DNA of 64,000 nt, taken from assembly GCA_964035575.1 (NCBI GenBank), contig OZ037849.1, positions 930,001 through 994,000 of the forward strand, written 5' to 3'. Positions 55,088 through 64,000 of the stretch are shown here, one piece after another. Position 1 is the stretch's first letter. Every line of letters starts with the position of its first letter. Made by a program: the position numbers and the translations under genes. The DNA is from Rhynchopus sp. YZ270_cl-10 (Eukaryota > Euglenozoa > Diplonemea > Diplonemida > Diplonemidae). The notes below the pieces were generated by a model. That model had not been told where the DNA came from and made no database searches. It saw nothing but the letters and a program-made list of their open reading frames with translations.

Positions 55088-56150
55088 CGGTCATTGTACA
55101 CCAAGGTGCTGTGACGGGAGGGCTTTTGTATTTCTATGTCATATTTGATGCAAGTGGTACGTCACGTCCTCCCTCTAAGACCCCTGTTGTACGAAAACGA
55201 TCAACTTCCTTCTCGCATGTGGCAGACAGGAGCTAGCTTTCGTCTTGTCTACATTTACATTCAAAGAAAAAAAGGGTACTTTACCACTCCCATTCCCCTT
55301 CACTCCCCTCCCCTCCCCCCGCACTGCCTGCAAAACAAACAAAAAACCAAACTAGCAAAAAAAAAAATCCCCCCTTTTCTTAGTTCTGAGAAAGGGATGA
55401 GTCGTAATCTCAAACAAAAAGTAACGCACCCTTTCTAGATGTCTGCAAAATTTAGAAGAAAAAAGAGAACAAAACAAAGAACAAACAAAAAAAAATACCC
55501 AAAAGCAAAAAATTGCAAAAAAAAAATAATAATTGCACAACCCATTCAAATCACCCCCCTCATTGGCCTGCTTTCTTTTTGTTTGAAAAGAAAGTTCAGA
55601 CAGTGTCCAACTACATTACCTCAAATAGGAAAAGGTTACGCTTTTTTCAAAGGCATTGAAGCGACTTAGATTAATCTCTTACCCATCACCATTTTTTTTT
55701 ATTTTAAAAAAATGTACGTGTCGTCAGCGTCACACCTACCTCGGTAGGTTACAGTGGGAAAATAATAATAATGTACAAAGTAATCCCGTTTGGTAATTAC
55801 CCACAAATGAAGTAGTGTACACCATTATATGTGGATGTATGTGCATATTCGTCAACACTTCTCAATGCCGTACTATTAAAAAAATGCAATTATTTTTACA
55901 ACTGAGTGATGAATTTTACAAATACCCAATTCCCCTCTCGCAGTCCTATTTCTTCTTTTTCTTTTCCTTATTTTTCTTTTCAAGGTGACGAAAGGCGTAA
56001 AAAACTTAGCACTAAGAGGCTGACGTTCTTCTTCACATTATTATTTTATTGCATTTCATCAGGGGCTGGTATTGTACGTGGGGGCCAGTCGGAGATGCCT
56101 CTGCCTATCAACAACTACAGTTTTATTTGGTCCTACCAATACAGGTGAGT

Positions 56151-56637
56151 TGGTGCTTCCCGGGGGGTGTGCATTTCACAAATTTTCACAAAATGTGACA
56201 AGTTTTCACAAATTTTCACCACACGAAAACTGCTACAAAATTGTGAAGGCTGGCGAAAAGTGGTGAAAAGTTGTGAAAAAATGTGAAAAGTTGTGAATAG
56301 TTGTGAAAAGTTGTGAATTGATTTTTTTTTTGTGAGTGCTTTTTTTTTGGGCGGGTGGTGACCCACCCATTGAGGGGCACGCTGGGATTCACAAGATAGA
56401 ACGTGATGTGGTGTACCTGTGTACCTGTGTACTGTGTGATGTGCGGAAATGACGAGAACTTGTCCATTTCGGCAAATTGACCCCACCACTGGCCGGACGG
56501 ATTCCGGAAATGCAAATGCCGGCGTTTAAAAGCTTCACCAACGAGAGAAAAAAGGGTAGTGAAAAGTTGTGAATAGTTGTGAAAAGTTGTGAATTGAATT
56601 GAAAATTTGTGAAATGCATACCCCCCGGGAAGCACCA
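56151..56637. mobile_element. 480-bp TIR element, copy 2
   Basis: It has the same ends and interior as 51901-52378, with scattered differences. GTGAG lies at both borders, with one extra T at the left end. It is inserted next to a family G segment. Confidence 0.88.
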
Positions 56638-57490
56638 GTGAGGCATATTTTTTTTTTCTTGTTGCACTTTCCATTTTCTTTTTTACTGTCATTCATTCTT
56701 TCAAGTTTCTTTCTTTTTTTTTTCCCCCTTTATTGTGAACGAAACCCCCCTTTCTGTTATCTCTATCCAAAAAAGCGAGCGACACGGAATTTCATTTTTC
56801 AAAGAATTGTAGCAAATACACAGCCAGATTTTTTTTTGGAGGGGAGGGGGAGAGAGAGAGAGGAGGAAAGGAGACTTGGCGACACTCTGCCACCACCCCC
56901 CTTTCCCTCGCCCCCTACTCTCTTCGGTTCCCTCCCCCTCACCCATCTTGTTGTCAATGTTTTGTGTTCTGTGTCTGTGCACCCCGTTTCGTTGTCCCCA
57001 AACCCTATACACAACGACACCATTTCCCCCCTTTCTTCTTCTTCTTCCTCTCAGATATTTTTTTTTTTTTGTGATTCAACAAAAGAAAAGGATTTGGTTA
57101 ATTTTTTTTCCTTCATCCCATCTCCACCCCCCTCACCCCATCACAACCCACAACTGGAACCTACCTCAGTCCTCATGACCACCGGATGTCTTCATTCATC
57201 TTTATGGTCCCCATTCCATCTGACAGATGAGAGGAATAAGAGGAGAAGCGAGGAGTAGAGTATGCACCCCTGATGTAGAATTCTGGCTCTAAGTGGGCCA
57301 CTTCTGGTAAAAGCACTTCATCACAACCCACCCTAACATCAGTCCTCATGATCCTATGTCTTTTGTAGGCCGGAATCTCATATGAGTTGTATTTCAAGGC
57401 AACGTTGGCCATCCTATTCCCCCTCCTCTACCCTCACCTAATCACAATCCACCCCCCAGGAAAACAAAACACCATTTTACACCCGGGAGT

Positions 57491-57503
57491 TTTTCTGTTT
57501 CAG
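57491..57503 (+). promoter_or_regulatory. Putative trans-splice acceptor
   Basis: TTTTCTGTTTCAG, preceded by CT-rich sequence, lies 93 nt before the ATG at 57597. No ATG occurs in between. It fits a kinetoplastid 3' splice site; inferred. Confidence 0.5.
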
Positions 57504-57596
57504 GGGTAGGCGCGAACCACGCTGTTGAGGGTAGGGGGGACAGTACCGGACACTTCGCACCACAACCCACCTCTTTGCGTAGCTTTCCGTTCGATC

Positions 57597-60500
57597 ATGC
57601 TGAGAGCTGTGCTTGCTTTGTTGTGCATTGGGAGAGGGGTCGTAGGTGAGTTTACCTTGGTCAATACATTGTCTGGCGGGGATGTGGGGAGCAATCGGGT
57701 GCAGTTGAGTGTGGATCCGTTCAAGATTCTTTCCCGCGCAAACGCTGCGGTCGCGGGAACGTTTGATGAGTGGGACCTAACCGACCCAGCAAACCCGACA
57801 GCAAAGCTCCAAGCTTCGCTCAGCATCCCCACGCTGCTGTATGTGCAGCGCAGCGGGGAGAAGGTGTGTGCAGCTTCTGCCGGTACGCTTGCATTTCTTA
57901 GTGGAACGGACGGGCCGACGGAGGACGATCGTGCAACCGGGTCTACGACCTCTGGTGTCTTTACTTACGCAGGGAGGTGTTATTCGTGTCATTCGACGCA
58001 GCTTGTGTCATATGACTTTGTGTCGATGTCATCATCACAACAGCAACATGGATCGGTGTACAACGGTGGCGATCTGTTGAGCTGTTCGTCTTCTGGCGGG
58101 AGTTATTTTTCGTTGACGAAGAAGGACGCAGGAGCTGGCATAGTGCTGATGGCGACGGCATCGAATTCGGAAGAGCTGTACGGCACGCAGCAGTACCAGT
58201 CGTCGTGTGTGCTGTCGAACTCGAAGCTGGTGGGGGTCGGGTTCTCGGGGATGGACGTCTTTCAGGTGGGGTCGAAGGCGTCGCTCTTCAACGACGCTGG
58301 GTGTTCGGGGCTGGGTGTCTTCTGCGACAGCGACTCTGACCTCATCCACGTGTGCATGATGACCGGCTGGCGCGTCTACGACACACAGAGCTACTCCATC
58401 CTTCACGAGGACACAACCTTCTCCTGCACAGGCATAGTGTTCTACAAAGAACATGTGTACATTTCATACACACAAGGTGTGTACATCTTTTCACGGGGCA
58501 CAGCAGCGCCAACAACGGCGCCAGCAACAGACGCGCCACCGACAACTGCACCACTAACTACCGCTCCACTTACGACTGCACCTCTTACAACTGCCCCACT
58601 TACCACGGCACCTCTTACGACTGCACCTCTTACTACTGCACCACTCACGACTGCACCACTGACAACTGCACCTCTTACTACGGCACCACTGACAACTGCA
58701 CCGCTTACAACTGCACCTCTTACAACTGCACCACTTACAACTGCACCTCTTACAACTGCACCGCTTACCACGGCACCACTTACAACTGCACCACTTACGA
58801 CTGCACCTCTTACAACTGCACCGCTTACAACTGCACCACTTACGACTGCACCTCTTACAACTGCCCCATTTACTACGGCACCACTGACAACTGCACCGCT
58901 TACAACTGCACCTCTTACAACTGCACCACTTACAACTACACCTCTTACAACTGCACCGCTTACCACGGCACCACTTACAACTGCACCACTTACGACTGCA
59001 CCTCTTACAACTGCACCGCTTACAACTGCACCACTTACGACTGCACCTCTTACAACTGCCCCATTTACTACGGCACCACTGACAACTGCACCTCTTACAA
59101 CTGCACCACTTACGACTGCACCTCTTACAACTGCACCGCTTACAACTGCACCACTTACGACTGCACCTCTTACAACTGCCCCACTTACCACGGCACCTCT
59201 TACGACTGCACCTCTTACTACTGCACCACTCACGACTGCACCACTGACAACTGCACCTCTTACAACTGCACCACTTACTACGGCACCACTCACAACTGCA
59301 CCTCTTACAACTGCCCCACTTACTACGGCACCACTGACAACTGCACCGCTTACGACTGCACCTCTTACAACTGCCCCATTTACTACGGCACCACTGACAA
59401 CTGCACCACTTACGACTGCACCACTAACAACTGCACCGCTTACAACTGCACCTCTGACGACTGCACCACTTACTGCCGCCCCACAAACAACTGCACCACT
59501 AACTACCGCTCCACGTACAACACATCCTACCACGCCACCGACCGTGCCAACGGACCCACCACGAGCCCCACCTACTACAGCACCGCCCACGGCCACACCC
59601 GCCACACCCGCACCACGCATGGCACTGGCCGCCACCTCTGTCCGCGCCAAGAAGACAGCCGCCTCTGCCGCACAGGGTGCAGGCGCTGTCGTGGCTGCTG
59701 CGGCTGTCCTGGGCGGTGCTTCGGGGTCGTCCGCACCGGGACAGATGGTGGTCCTGAGCGGGGTGAGCTGCAGCGAGGCTGACGACACGGAGGACTTGGA
59801 GTTTCTTGTGCACCCGCTGGGCTTCCGCATAGGCGGGGTGCCTGCGGCGGGGGCGGTTGTGGGGAACCTTTGCCTCTCTGTTGTGGTGATGGCGGTGCTC
59901 ACCGCTATGCTCTACCTCTTCAAGACCTGCGGCCTCGGCACCAACGCCACGCCACGCAAAGGGCAGCACACCACCACCACCACCACCATCGAGCGCTCTG
60001 CAGGCATGATGCGGTACCCCTCTGTCCTCGCGCCCATCCCGCTTCTGCTCCTCCCCGGTGCATTCCAAAGCGCGCTCGACATCATCCTCTACCCACGGGG
60101 CACGCTCATCGTCAGCTTGATCGGGTGGTCGGGGCTGCTCTTTATTCTCTGTGGCATGGCCTTTCTGTGGCGCAGCACCCCGCCACCCCTCGCAACGACA
60201 GTCCCCGTCCCCCCCGAGACCGGGAGGGTATCCCGCTTCTTCTTGGGAAGCAAGGAGTGGCAGGCCTACCCAGAACGGCCGCTCTTTGTCGCCAGCCACG
60301 GAGTGGTGTTCGACATCTACAATGAGTTGCCGTGGGTGCGCGGGAGGTACTTTCTGCTGGAGCTCGCACCTATCTTCCCTCTTGCAGCGATCGCGATAGT
60401 ACGCAGCACGGACCCTGCAGTGTGTGCAACGAAATGCGCAGGGATGGCATTGGTCATTGTCATCTGGACTGTGGTGATTTTGCGTGGTCGTGTCTTCATT

Positions 60501-60809
60501 GCACCTGCTGTGACCATCCTGATGGTGGCAGGCAACACCTTGATGCTTCTTGGACTGATGGGGCATTCCATGACCTATGCAAGGGGGCACGACGCACAGC
60601 ATTGGGGAATAGAAGGCGGGATGGTGCTCTTCGCAGGATCACTCATGGTCAGCGTCGGGCGCGCCGTGTACGACTTCGGGACGCTCTGTGTCGATCTGTA
60701 TCAAAAATTCCGCAGTGGTATCAGCGGCAACAGTGGGCACGTCTCGCAGTGCACCTGGGACGACCAGGAGATGGAAGAAGGTTTGACTCAGAGTGTCCGT
60801 GGAACATAG
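57597..60809 (+). CDS. Mucin-like multi-membrane surface protein
   Basis: The frame encodes 1,070 residues from the first ATG after the splice acceptor. A signal peptide is clear (MLRAVLALLCIGRGVVG). The ectodomain (about 18-300) has short strands ending in hydrophobic pairs and several cysteines and could form a beta-propeller-like fold, which is speculative. From about 310 to 640 a stalk of some 60-65 TTAPL units follows, with TTAPF variants, as an expected site for dense O-glycosylation. It becomes more varied (TTHPTTPPTVPTDPP) near its end. After a Ser/Cys-containing linker, about seven hydrophobic spans lie at roughly 757-778, 809-822, 837-858, 917-935, 947-962, 966-987 and 1007-1020, with a short cytoplasmic tail. 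A surface receptor, adhesion or shielding role is inferred. Period-15 coding keeps other frames open too, and these are not genes. Confidence 0.88.
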   Translation: MLRAVLALLCIGRGVVGEFTLVNTLSGGDVGSNRVQLSVDPFKILSRANAAVAGTFDEWDLTDPANPTAKLQASLSIPTLLYVQRSGEKVCAASAGTLAFLSGTDGPTEDDRATGSTTSGVFTYAGRCYSCHSTQLVSYDFVSMSSSQQQHGSVYNGGDLLSCSSSGGSYFSLTKKDAGAGIVLMATASNSEELYGTQQYQSSCVLSNSKLVGVGFSGMDVFQVGSKASLFNDAGCSGLGVFCDSDSDLIHVCMMTGWRVYDTQSYSILHEDTTFSCTGIVFYKEHVYISYTQGVYIFSRGTAAPTTAPATDAPPTTAPLTTAPLTTAPLTTAPLTTAPLTTAPLTTAPLTTAPLTTAPLTTAPLTTAPLTTAPLTTAPLTTAPLTTAPLTTAPLTTAPLTTAPLTTAPLTTAPLTTAPLTTAPFTTAPLTTAPLTTAPLTTAPLTTTPLTTAPLTTAPLTTAPLTTAPLTTAPLTTAPLTTAPLTTAPFTTAPLTTAPLTTAPLTTAPLTTAPLTTAPLTTAPLTTAPLTTAPLTTAPLTTAPLTTAPLTTAPLTTAPLTTAPLTTAPLTTAPLTTAPLTTAPLTTAPLTTAPFTTAPLTTAPLTTAPLTTAPLTTAPLTTAPLTAAPQTTAPLTTAPRTTHPTTPPTVPTDPPRAPPTTAPPTATPATPAPRMALAATSVRAKKTAASAAQGAGAVVAAAAVLGGASGSSAPGQMVVLSGVSCSEADDTEDLEFLVHPLGFRIGGVPAAGAVVGNLCLSVVVMAVLTAMLYLFKTCGLGTNATPRKGQHTTTTTTIERSAGMMRYPSVLAPIPLLLLPGAFQSALDIILYPRGTLIVSLIGWSGLLFILCGMAFLWRSTPPPLATTVPVPPETGRVSRFFLGSKEWQAYPERPLFVASHGVVFDIYNELPWVRGRYFLLELAPIFPLAAIAIVRSTDPAVCATKCAGMALVIVIWTVVILRGRVFIAPAVTILMVAGNTLMLLGLMGHSMTYARGHDAQHWGIEGGMVLFAGSLMVSVGRAVYDFGTLCVDLYQKFRSGISGNSGHVSQCTWDDQEMEEGLTQSVRGT
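58540..59515 (+). repeat. 15-bp coding minisatellite (TTAPL stalk)
   Basis: About 65 units of 15 bp encode Thr-Thr-Ala-Pro-Leu. Third-position changes are frequent (ACTACT, ACAACT, ACGACT for Thr-Thr), but the amino acids hardly vary, which indicates selection on the protein. Blocks of several units recur as higher-order copies, for example around TTAPF at 58865, 59062 and 59378. Confidence 0.95.
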
Positions 60810-61038
60810 CGATTTTTTTTGCAGGATTTTTGAGGCGTTTTGTCAAAAGCGAAACTTTCTCTGTTACAAAGACGTATGTTGAAAAGCAAGGTGTGGGTGG
60901 GTCCCTGAGAAACGTTGTCCATTATGTGTTTGAAATCGAATTTGTGGGTAATTCCTGAGAAGAACATTGCTCACAATAAGTGTGATGTGCTCATCTTACA
61001 AACATCCTGTCGCTCGAATCAGTTTTTTTAATGGGAGT

Positions 61039-61110
61039 GGGGACTCAGCTCAAAATGGTAGCGCCTGAACCGCACAGGTCGGGCGGTGTTGAGGTTCGAA
61101 TCTGACCCAT
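61039..61110 (+). pseudogene. tRNA-like sequence, probably degenerate
   Basis: GGGGACTCAGCTC, ATGGTAGCGC, a five-pair anticodon-type stem (GCCTG/CAGGT) with a seven-base loop, and GGTTCGAATC occur in the order and spacing of a tRNA with A- and B-box promoters. The loop lacks T33 (AACCGCA), the T stem pairs poorly, and the acceptor arms do not match. It is more likely a tRNA pseudogene or tRNA-derived repeat than a working tRNA. Confidence 0.35.
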
Positions 61111-61199
61111 GAACGTAAGTTTTATTTTATTTTTTGTTTTGTTTCCAATGAATAGGGTTGCCATGTGTGGCGGTGAGATCATTCCTCTCAGACCGTTTA

Positions 61200-61613
61200 C
61201 TGGGGGGGGGGCTAATACAAGAGGTACTGCTAATACAAGAGGTATGCCTAATACAAGAGGTACTTTGAAATCGGGATTTTCACGATTTTTTACCGGCTAA
61301 TACAAGAGGTACTTTATTCTTTCCTTCATTTGACTTGATCACTTTTTTTCAAAAAAATAAATCGATGGTGTCAAATGAAAGGTTTGCTCAAAATCTTTCA
61401 ATTGCGGCCAGGTACGATCAAAAAGTTGAAAAATTTCCCGTGTTACTGGTTGGCGAGAGTAAAAATCCAGAAAAAAAAATTAGCAAAAATCCAGAAAAAA
61501 AAAGCTAATACAAGAGGTACCTCTTGTATTAGACTTCCACCTAAAAAAATTTTTTTAGGCGTAAATTCTTACGCCTAATAGAAGAGGTACCTCTTGTATT
61601 AGCCCCCCCCCAG
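61200..61613. mobile_element. TA-flanked element with CTAATACAAGAGGTAC repeats
   Basis: TA (61198-61199 and 61614-61615) flanks arms made of CTG, about nine Gs and CTAATACAAGAGGTAC. The motif TAATACAAGAGGTA is repeated several times near the left end and as a palindrome near the right end. The interior includes TTTCAATTGCGGCCAGG and TACGATCAAAAAG, also seen in the piggyBac-like element near 35530. It is 414 bp and non-coding. Confidence 0.75.
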
Positions 61614-61825
61614 TAACGGGGTTGAATCAGCAGGTTTGATTATTCTGTTTGTTTGTTGGTTTTGTGTTTTGTGTCTTGTGTCTGTTTAAAAAATTTTTTT
61701 GTTTGTTTTTATACCTACAAGCGTAGCTTAAAGGAGAAATAGTTCCTCCGATACGGTCGCCAATCACCCCATTCAACTGGAGAAATAGTGCAATCGAAAA
61801 AACCTTTTTTTCCCTTTTACTTCCA

Positions 61826-62112
61826 GTAAGACAACAAACATTGGAGGGGTAAAAACCCTCCTTAGAGTTTTGAAATTCCAAAAGTCCACCTTAGTTTTTA
61901 CCCCACCGATGTTTTTTACCAGTGGACATGATATTTTGGGTCAACATGGAAAATATGGGGAAATGAGGTGAGATATTGGGGGGAAAGGGTGGAACTTGCC
62001 ATCAAAATTCTCATGCCCAGGGGTACAAACACCGGTGGGGTAAAAACATCGGAGGGGTAAAAAACCCTCCTTAGAGTTTTGAAATTCCAATCATCCACCT
62101 TAGTTTTTACCC
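61826..62112. mobile_element. Composite copy of the 5493-type MITE
   Basis: It begins CAGTAAGACAACAAACATTG and contains two tandem versions of the 5493 element's body (GGGGTAAAAACCCTCCTTAG, GTTTTGAAATTCC, CCACCTTAGTTTTTACCCCA) at 61846-61914 and 62055-62118, separated by about 140 bp of other sequence. It looks like one copy inserted in, or recombined with, another. Confidence 0.65.
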
Positions 62113-63608
62113 CACCTATCAGAGTTACTATTTTTTTTTGGATGACTAAGTGTCTCAGCATCATCTGGTAAACGTTTCTCTGTTTGATTTTTCTTCTAGT
62201 ATCTCGCCTTTCCTTTCATGCATGCATGCAGGCATGCACAATTTATTCATTTGAACAGAACTGAAAATTGATGTTTTTTTTTAAGTACAGAGTGTTTAGG
62301 TCAAATTGCGTGATTGAGTAACAACAATCTGAATTAGCCTCTCGTCAAGACAGAAGCGCGGAAAATAAAACTGGTATCAATAATGTGGAAAAGTTAATGT
62401 TTCTAACACATTCTTTTCCCAACTATTATGATCAAGGCCACTAAGCGGCTTAGACCAATCTTATGAACAGTTCTTCTGTGTGTTTTTTTTTTTTATAGTA
62501 TCTCGGCTTTCCAACCAACCCCTTCCCCCTTAGCCACGGTGACATTTTTATCGTGCCTGAAATTCTAAGATTCTTCTATTTTTATCGAAACAAACCCCCC
62601 TCAGCCACGTCGTCAGGACATTTTCTAAAGTAAATGTTTTTCTGTTGTCCTGAATTGCAAAGGCTATTAACCAGCAGTGTTTTTTCACCCAGGGTGATAT
62701 CTCGCCAATGTTTCTTTCTTCTAAGGTGACTAAGCACGAGAGGCTTAGGATCATCTTATAAACTTTTCTTCTTTTTCTCTATGCCGTAAAACGCTGCACT
62801 CTTATGTACCCTCTATTTGCTAAAATCTGAAAAAAAAATATTGTACATTCGGTTTCGTACCTTCTATGTTTTTTGTATGAATTGAAGTCAGATTGATGAG
62901 TGGTTTCGCACTAATTGACCTGGGGATGCTCCAGGCTGGGGTTCAAAGACCTGCCGCTATGCTTCTTCAGCTCCAAGGATGCACACATTCCGCGTCAGGA
63001 ACTGTGTCTTCACCTGTATGCACCCCTCCTTCGTGTTTGGGATCTGGTTTCGTGGACCGCATGTTTCTTCAGGAGGGAGGCAGCATTCACAATTGCCTTC
63101 AACTGCGTGGTACACTTCCTGTTTTTTGCGAAACGCTTTCTTTCGTTTCGTATTACGTTCGCGTAGTCTTTTGTTACACCATGTTTCAAGTTTTTTTTTT
63201 TTCAATCTTAGCTTTACAGTTATTTGCATAGTCAAAAACCACATAACGGTAGTCACCCTCTCAACCCCTTTTTGCAAACTCGTCTTCTTGAATGAACGAT
63301 TATCGAGAGAAAAAAGGGTGGAAAGGGGGTGGTTTCTAACAGGTGTGTGTGTGTGCTTGAAAAAGCAAATCATATTACTGCAGGAGGTGAAACGAATTTC
63401 TTTTTTGTTTTTGCTTTTTTTTTTTAGTTGTCGACAACCCGTTGACTCCATCAGCGGGTGTTGAAGAATATGTTCTTATTTTAAAAACAACAACAACAAC
63501 AACAACTTTCGTTCATCATGTAAAAGTGTTTTTTTGAGTGGAGCTCATCCTCCGAGCATTTATAATAAATCCTCGGGCCAAAAAGATGTTAAACATCAAA
63601 ACATACCC

Positions 63609-63665
63609 CCCTCCAGCATCCTTTTTTTTCCCCCTCCACTTTTCTCCTCTCCCCCCTTCCTCTAG
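63609..63665 (+). promoter_or_regulatory. Pyrimidine tract and putative trans-splice acceptor
   Basis: A run of almost pure C/T ends in CCTCTAG, 88 nt before the ATG at 63753, with no ATG in between. A second AG (CCATTTTCACAG, 63707) is also possible. Confidence 0.5.
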
Positions 63666-63752
63666 CTCTGTTAACCTATTCACATAATTTTTACTCCATT
63701 TTCACAGCTTTTGATACCCCCTGTACATTCAACCCTCCCCTGGTATAGGCAG

Positions 63753-64000
63753 ATGGATGTGACCTTTGTGCTGGAAGAGTCGGGCGCCACTGTGACAGTG
63801 GAGGTTCCGTGCGATGTTGTTGCAATCGTTGCAAAGGAGACTGCGTGCAAGGCATTTGCTGTCTCTTCTTCCGCGGTTGAGATGCGCATTGGGGCTGATG
63901 TGGTGGAGGGTACGTGCCTCTTGAGCGATACTGCGCTGGGTTGTGGTGTGCACATCGTGCTTGCGAGACCTCAGGTTGCGGATATACGCTGTCCACATGA
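63753..64000 (+). CDS. Partial gene with ubiquitin-like N-terminal domain
   Basis: The frame is open from the first ATG after the pyrimidine tract to the window end (82 codons and 2 bases). The sequence MDVTFVLEESGATVTVEVP, then AIVAKETACKAFAVSSSAVE, MRIGADVVEGTCLLSDTALG and VHIVLA lines up with ubiquitin strand by strand. It shows the first beta-hairpin, the helix, the RLIFAGKQLEDGRTLSDY-like segment (MRIGADVVEGTCLLSDTA) and the LHLVL-like last strand. There is no Gly-Gly at the end of the domain, and the protein continues (RPQVADIRCPH), so it is a domain in a larger protein and not a conjugated modifier. The remainder lies outside the window, so the overall function is unknown. Confidence 0.7.
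   Translation, partial: MDVTFVLEESGATVTVEVPCDVVAIVAKETACKAFAVSSSAVEMRIGADVVEGTCLLSDTALGCGVHIVLARPQVADIRCPH

Larger units (their letters stand above)
50612..57496. other. 7-kb gene-free stretch before the surface-protein gene
   Basis: No supported gene is present. It holds families A (53993, 54734), B (50694, 52813), B' (54252, split), C (53510) and D (52710-52790, reversed), the perfect palindrome at 51717-51760, two 480-bp elements (51901, 56151), a TA-flanked element (54293-54400), a GC-rich hairpin (55058-55087) and CT-rich tracts with CT microsatellites (52929-52960). From about 56850 to 57480 the sequence becomes CT- and C-rich. Confidence 0.5.
60810..63752. other. Intergenic with tRNA-like and TIR elements
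   Basis: No supported gene is present. It holds a tRNA-like segment (61039-61110), two inverted-repeat elements (61200-61613, 61826-62112), hairpin modules (62140, 62433, 62723), a GCATGCATGCAGGCATGC patch near 62220 and a partial GTGGAG module (63538). Confidence 0.5.

Noticed and set aside
57525-57596. Upstream extension of the surface-protein gene starting at a TTG
   Set aside because: The first ATG at 57597 is followed immediately by a good signal peptide; the extension would bury it.
58352-59782. Long + frame rich in NCTTYDCTSYNC and a minus frame rich in VVSGAVV across the surface-protein repeat
   Set aside because: Both are shadows of the 15-bp coding repeat. The TTAPL frame has a signal peptide, membrane spans and synonymous-type variation; the shadows have none.
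61039-61110. A functional tRNA (possible anticodon CCG)
   Set aside because: The promoter-like boxes are good, but T33 is missing, the T stem pairs poorly and the acceptor arms do not pair. Kept only as a tRNA-like relic.
31501-62759. Family A hairpins as bacterial-type intrinsic terminators (hairpin followed by T run)
   Set aside because: The host is eukaryotic, the T run is inconsistent, and most copies are not downstream of any gene.

Overview
The window looks like nuclear DNA of a kinetoplastid protist, most likely a free-living bodonid. The evidence is indirect. All host genes are intronless and on the + strand. Each gene start is preceded by a pyrimidine tract and an AG with no ATG in between, as expected for trans-splicing. 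The protein types (a multi-membrane protein with a cyclase-like domain, a Cys-rich CCCH protein, a mucin-like multi-membrane surface protein) fit that group. No spliced-leader gene, rRNA or intact tRNA was found, so the assignment is an inference.

Layout: host genes lie only near the two ends. They are a six-span membrane protein with a class III cyclase-like domain (1584-3302), a CCCH zinc-finger protein (7103-8050), a 1,070-residue surface protein with a Thr-Thr-Ala-Pro stalk (57597-60809), and the start of a protein with a ubiquitin-like N-terminus (63753 to the window end). Between 8050 and 57597 there is almost 50 kb with no recognisable host gene.

The desert is packed with DNA transposons whose ends can be read directly. 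They include a complete hAT element with an open 923-residue transposase (11668-15382, 8-bp target duplication), two non-autonomous hAT-like elements (10261-11512 and 20556-21279, each with a perfect 8-bp duplication), a decayed piggyBac-like element in TTAA (35444-36444), a possible Mutator-like element carrying an interlaced foldback (23077-24879), several TA-flanked miniature elements, and a pair of 480-bp inverted-terminal-repeat elements, one nested in another repeat. Two striking satellites lie inside inverted-repeat units: 235 perfect octamers (16735-18614, switching variant once) and about 60 heptamers (49967-50384).

The most unusual content is a set of short dispersed modules of 35-100 nt. 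Several of them fold into hairpins whose stems vary by compensating base changes. They recur tens of times, almost always in the same orientation as the genes. Some follow a pyrimidine tract and AG; others end in oligo(A). A further family consists of retroposon-like inserts of 20-80 bp flanked by 13-19-bp duplications. Together they suggest either a transcribed, structured RNA-rich region or a population of very small strand-biased retroposons. The sequence alone does not decide which.
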